Positions 59,418 through 64,000 of a stretch of DNA of 64,000 bases are shown here, piece after piece (positions within the stretch are counted from its first letter, which is position 1; every line of letters begins with the position of its first letter). The notes beneath the pieces are model-generated. The model saw only the letters and a program-made list of their open reading frames with translations, searched no databases and was not told the origin of the DNA. The position numbers were made by a program, and so were the translations under genes. The DNA is taken from contig QAOA01005230.1 in assembly GCA_003255065.1 (NCBI GenBank), forward strand, positions 218,856 through 282,855. The letters are read 5' to 3'. Source of the DNA: Cercis canadensis (Eukaryota > Streptophyta > Magnoliopsida > Fabales > Fabaceae).

Positions 59418-61822
59418 ATGGCAAAGCGAGAGCTTTCGAGCACGTTGAGGAACTTGAAGGTAAAATAAGGAAGCGAACCGACTTTCTCTATGGTTGAAAT
59501 TATATTTTGATTACCAAATTTAGATGTTGCTGCGATTTGAGCTAGTTTCTGAATTAGGGTTCGTCTCATTGTTGTTTAATTAGGATGTTATATTTCTGAG
59601 GTACTCAAGATTAGCCGTCTGAGTCCAGTAACTAATATGGGTTATAATATTCATTGTTTCAATAGTTCATGCAAAGGGCAGCTCTGAGAGAGGAGAAAAC
59701 CAAGAAAGATGATGAGGTCAAACCTGATGGGAGTTTTGGTACAACTGCCACGGACATTAGAAAATGGTATTTTTAATTATGGTTAACCCTTCGAATTTCA
59801 ATTGAAAGATTATACGATCCTTTACTAGCGACGGTGCCTCAATTCTCAACTTTCACCTGCGGGTTCCATACCAAATTCTGGCATTTGAGGCTGCTATCTT
59901 GGCTGTGAGTTAGGACTTGTTATATGACACACATTAGGACTCCACATTCTATTTCTGAGAAGCCATTAGGTTGCCAATTATGGTTCCATATAGTTTAAAA
60001 GTGATATCTATGCTATGGTTTTTTATATATATAGTGACATATAGTGAAAAGTTCTTACTTTATTCCAACAAATTCATCCATATATGTTATTAATGAAGGA
60101 TTTTCAGTGTCAGCAACATATGTGTTATGTATTGTTTATTTGGACCAAGTTTCAACTTTGTATGTTATGCAGACAAAGCAAGAAGTTTGTCTCTATTGTT
60201 TTAGGTGGTTGCTTACTTGCTTTTCGTTTCATGTGTACCAATCAAACACTGGAAGATGCAGAAAGCATTTTCCTTGTGGCCGCTTCCCTTGAAACAAATC
60301 AAGTGGAAGTGTTAGTGGATGCAGTGGAAGTAATGGGTGTATGTCACTGAAGTTTATCTCCTGCTTCTCTCGCCTTATGTTTTCCTTATTCAATTCTTTA
60401 CATGCTGTTAACTGTACCTGTTGTAGAATGTTATCGGGAAATTAAGTTTGCAGTGAGTTCCATAGCCCATAAAGTGGGATATTAAAGATAGACTTACGCA
60501 AGTTATGGGAGATAGGCATAAAAAAAAGTGAAAGTCCCTGCCCCCTTTTTTTTTCTTTTTTTCTTTCTGCTCTCTCTTTTATTTTCCTTTGTTGTTTCTA
60601 AAGAATTGACAGATGTGGCTATAGTTCTTTTCGTAAGAAGTTAAAATGCGAGTATGAAACATGAAATGCCTTCCAAAAAAGAGAAGAAAAAGACCTTTCA
60701 TCATGCTATGGATTGAGTATCTCCCAATTGCCTTAACTGAGGAGGGAGTGATCTTCTATTAATAACTTAGGTTTTTAGTAAAATAGTTCTTTATTTCTAA
60801 GATGCGAGGTGTTGTGCAGTAGTCATCGATGATGCGTGGGCATCTTGTATTCTTAACTTGAAGCGCTTCAAAATTTCAAATTTGAAAAATATTACAGTAT
60901 CTTACATCATTTGAAAGCACGAATTAGATAAAACATTGTGTATACCAATTTTCTACTTGCAACTGTTATGGAATTGCCTATAATCTGCAACTACCTGCTG
61001 CATCCATTGATTATTTATTAGTTTTAATTTCTTATTTGCCTGGCTCCCTCTGCATAATATGCAGTGTGGTCTTAATGGAAGGCGATCCCCATCCTGGAGC
61101 ACTTAAAGGTCGGATGTCATTTCAAAGTTTTAATCCTTCTCTCGATGTGAGTGTGAAACTCTGAAGGTCAAGAATCTCAAAGATTTACCATTTCCCCGGT
61201 CAATGTATTTTCCATGCTCTTCTCTTGATTCTGTCCTAATGTCCAAGCCTTGCCTTTGGTAGAAACTAAATGAAGAAGAAGCAAGACTTCGTCAGCCAGT
61301 TGCCCAAACTACTTCTACCCATGAAAGTGGAAATATGTCTTTCAGGTGGGTTTTCTTATTCTAAACTTCTTGGTGGATATACAATGTCGTTCTTCAATCT
61401 TATGCTAGTTTTATGAAGATTTTTCGCTCAAGGATCGGAAGGTTCTCGCATTACTTTATTTCGAAGTATACACCATATCTCTGGATTTGAATCTGAAAAG
61501 CATATTACTGAAGACAAAATGTTCTCAGTTTGTCACTCCACGAATTAATATCTGACTCTGTTAGCATTGTTTCAGAGAAAAAGAATCTTCAGTGGAAGGT
61601 CCAAAATGTGCAAACGTGGACAAAACGAGTCATGGGGTTAATGGCGACCTTAAAAGGAAACAGTCTGAAGTAATCTCTGAAGCACAATTCCCAAATAAAT
61701 CACCTAAGAATGATCAAGGTGATAGACAATCAGCGGCAGATGGTTTGGGCTCTTTCAAACAACCGAAGGGAGATAAGCTGGACTGGAGTGTTCTTAGACC
61801 ATCCAAGTGTCAAACGAAATAG
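59418..61822 (+). CDS. M-phase phosphoprotein 6 (MPP6)-like exosome cofactor
   Basis: Five exons: 59418-59459, 59666-59766, 61065-61146, 61263-61345, 61576-61822 (555 nt, 184 aa), all GT-AG. The N-terminus MAKRELSSTLRNLKFMQRAA matches the MPP6 start (LxxNLLxMKFMQRG in animals), and GRMSFQSFNPSL (about 63-73) is the central MPP6 motif. The C-terminal half is Lys/Ser-rich and disordered-looking, ending SVLRPSKCQTK. Animal and yeast MPP6 are nuclear RNA-binding cofactors that bring the MTR4 helicase to the exosome for rRNA processing. The role here is by homology. Confidence 0.85.
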
Positions 61823-62646
61823 GATTCTTTACTGATCAGTTGATTTTATGCATAAATCATGCTAGTGCTAGTTCTCTCTGTGTCTGCCCTTCTTTTGTTG
61901 TGTGTGTAATATTGTTTTCGTTTATGATTCTATTAAGCTGCTCTTTTATTTTGTTTTACAGACCTTTCTCAACAATTAGTCCTGCTTCAAGATTTAGTAT
62001 TAATGGATAAAATGCTTTTAGGTTGTAAGGTTGGGTCTTATTATTGTTCTTGTTATTCTACTTTCATCAGTTGATCGCTTCCGAATTTACTTTGCACTAC
62101 AAAAGGAACTGTAATCTTTCCAGTGGGTGATCTTGATTTTTTCCTGCTTATAATATCGGCAAGGCATCCAATAATAATGCTTAAAAAAAATTAAGGTTTG
62201 TTCATAGAGAAATACTTGTGTGAGAACTTTTTTCTTTTTGGCTGAAAGTGAGAAGCAATAACTAGTAGAACCAAAGAGCTATAATTTGAGACTACAACGA
62301 AGAATTACTTAATGTTATAAGGACCCTGATATATATCAGTACAGTTTATGTTTATTCATATGCCAACTCTTCCATTAGTCTGACCAAGAAATTGAATTAC
62401 TATATCATGCATCACGAAGTTAAATCTTTCAGAGGTACGTTCGCTAAGGTCATCAAGAAATTTTGGTTGCTTGACAAAGGAAATATATCATGATCATGTA
62501 ATACCAGCTAGGAAGCAAATTGATGAAATATCTAACATCTAAAGTCCACACTCAAATGGAGAAGAGAAAATAAAAAGAAAAGGAAAATCTAATTGCATGT
62601 TTACACCAGTGCAGAGCATATTACAATTAATTTTGTTCCTAGTTGT
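61823..62646. other. Intergenic DNA between convergent MPP6-like and GRAS genes
   Basis: Contains the 3' UTRs of two converging genes. No further gene seen. Confidence 0.5.
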
Positions 62647-64000
62647 TTAAGCAGGTTTCCAAAAAGAAAGGGCATGAATGATACGCCCTTTCCATCCCTG
62701 CAACACCCACTTGCCATCCTCATCGACTACAAAATCCTTGTGATATTCCATCTTCACCTTTTCTTTGGTTCTATTCAAGAGTTCTGGGTCCGATCGGAGT
62801 TGCTTGAAACCAGCTCTCCGGTTTCTAACCTGCCACTGTTTGTAGGTCTCTGGCCTTTCAACCCTCTCTGCCCCCTCACATGCTATAACATTTATCGCAT
62901 CCCTTCCAAATATCCCTTTCTCAAATATAAGCCTTTGTGTATCTTCACGAGGGACATTAGCCTCAAACATATCAAACAAGGCTGAGAAGTGGAAGAGCGC
63001 TTCCCTGAACCGAGTGAGGAAAAATGGCGCATTATACGTGCCGTTCACAATCCCATGTATGAACATATTAGGATTAATCTTCCTGATCAACTTCAACACA
63101 GCATCTCTTGGACAGTTCACGGACACAGTCTCATCAGGTAAATTCTTCAATCGGTACAAACAGTTAACAACGGTTACTTCATCCCTGTCGATTTTGAGAT
63201 CCTCAAGTTGGATGGTTTCCCATTTCTGTGCTATGCAATTGTATTCAAATGGGACATTGAATCTCTTGCAGTAATTTGCTAAGCGCCTACCTGTCTCCTC
63301 GAGCCTTTCTGCAGGCCGAAACCCCGATTGAGGAAGATCAATTCCTGTTATACGAATCATGGGAGGCCCACCTTGTCTCTCTGAAAGACGTTGGAAAAGG
63401 CAAGGCCATTGGAAACCATAACAAATGCCAAAATCAATTACGTGAAGCCTTGTTTCTTTCCCCACCAGCTTCAGAATTGTTTGATTAGCCAAGAAATTTG
63501 ACATTCTTTGGAAAGGAGATGCTGTAATGTATAGTCGGTAAGCTTTTAACATATCAGCAGCGGTTGCCCCATTGCTATCAAGGGACAAATCTGATGGTGT
63601 TCCAGCAGCCAATCGCGTCTCAAGCCCAAAAGCGAAGTAATGAGCTAATCTCTGGATTCCATCGCCAAAAGGTGAACAGTGCTGCCTAATCTGCTTGAGT
63701 AGCTCATTTGCACTCCTTTGGTCATAGTTTGCCACTGCCTGTGCACATTGAGTTAGTAGAGTCCATAAATCTACGGCTGTTCCCTTGTTAGGCCCTTTCT
63801 TTGAACGCGTTGCCTTTCCATTAGAATTAGATCCTGCTGATTCCACACTCAGTTGAAAATTTCCATTTTGTGATGGTCCACCAACAGGAGCAGGAACAGC
63901 ACATGACATAGATTGACTTCTTTCAACACCATGACACAACAGTACCTCATCAAATATCTCTGATGGCTCCGAATCATCAGAATAGATAGCCGAAATTTTG
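62647..64000 (-). CDS. GRAS-family transcription regulator (SCL14/SCL33-like), 5' end beyond window
   Basis: Stop TAA at 62649-62647. The frame is open to the window edge (451 codons), so the N-terminus is missing. Upstream residues SAIYSDDSEPSEIFDEVLLC fit the acidic N-terminal part of the SCL9/14/30/33 group. The full GRAS domain is present: LHRI (LWTLLTQCAQAVANYDQRSA), VHIID (LHVIDFGICYGFQWPCLFQR), the PFYRE region (NPNMFIHGIVNGTYNAPFFL, TRFREALFHFSALFDMFE) and SAW (WQVRNRRAGFKQL to GWKGRIIHALSFWKP). Known relatives such as SCL14 bind TGA bZIP factors and activate xenobiotic-detoxification genes. No intron is seen in this part, as is usual for GRAS genes. Confidence 0.92.
   Translation of the reverse strand, partial: KISAIYSDDSEPSEIFDEVLLCHGVERSQSMSCAVPAPVGGPSQNGNFQLSVESAGSNSNGKATRSKKGPNKGTAVDLWTLLTQCAQAVANYDQRSANELLKQIRQHCSPFGDGIQRLAHYFAFGLETRLAAGTPSDLSLDSNGATAADMLKAYRLYITASPFQRMSNFLANQTILKLVGKETRLHVIDFGICYGFQWPCLFQRLSERQGGPPMIRITGIDLPQSGFRPAERLEETGRRLANYCKRFNVPFEYNCIAQKWETIQLEDLKIDRDEVTVVNCLYRLKNLPDETVSVNCPRDAVLKLIRKINPNMFIHGIVNGTYNAPFFLTRFREALFHFSALFDMFEANVPREDTQRLIFEKGIFGRDAINVIACEGAERVERPETYKQWQVRNRRAGFKQLRSDPELLNRTKEKVKMEYHKDFVVDEDGKWVLQGWKGRIIHALSFWKPA

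Overview
The window is nuclear DNA of a eudicot plant. Genes carry many short GT-AG introns, intergenic DNA is AT-rich with AT/CT microsatellites, and every recognisable protein belongs to a land-plant family (laccase, GRAS, RTFL/DVL, SIAMESE-related, CYP707A, SDIR1). Residue similarity suggests a rosid, but the species cannot be read from the sequence. It is a draft assembly: one 630-base N block (3471-4100) and three single Ns inside homopolymers (41218, 53023, 55356).

Layout. 2444-6065 is a Ty1-copia retrotransposon with two identical 285-bp LTRs and a 5-bp target duplication, interrupted by the N block. 8879-11535 (+) is an SDIR1-like RING-H2 E3 ligase. 12047-13127 (+) is a ZIP2-like metal transporter with an apparent 13-nt deletion. 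14645-17068 (+) is a complete six-exon laccase. 18310-18621 (-) is a ROTUNDIFOLIA-like/DVL small protein. About 24259-24388 (-) is a MIR172 hairpin. 26988-27257 (-) is a SIAMESE-related CDK inhibitor. 30887-34598 (+) is an eight-exon CYP707A abscisic acid 8'-hydroxylase. 37655-38866 (-) is a plastid-targeted-looking membrane methyltransferase-like protein.

39170-40279 is the most unusual segment. It is a non-autonomous, TIR-bounded element that has captured and fused pieces of two unrelated genes: an LRR receptor-kinase fragment on + and a cytosolic tyrosyl-tRNA synthetase 5' fragment, intron included, on -. A broken thaumatin-like fragment follows at 41271-41690.

42330-46694 (+) is a complete mitochondrial FTSH10/FTSH3-type AAA protease, with a decayed copy of its 3' end 1.2 kb downstream. 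49236-50759 and 53352-55141 (+) are tandem HAD-family hydrolases of the SDT1/pyrimidine 5'-nucleotidase-like type. The first is broken and has lost a catalytic Asp; the second is intact and is followed by a 300-bp MITE. 56382-58630 (-) is UFD1, diverging from an MPP6-like exosome cofactor gene at 59418-61822 (+). A GRAS (SCL14/SCL33-type) gene runs off the right edge on -.

The genes do not form a pathway. SDIR1 and CYP707A both act in abscisic acid biology and the RTFL, MIR172 and SMR genes are growth or phase regulators, but nothing in the sequence shows that their proximity is functional.
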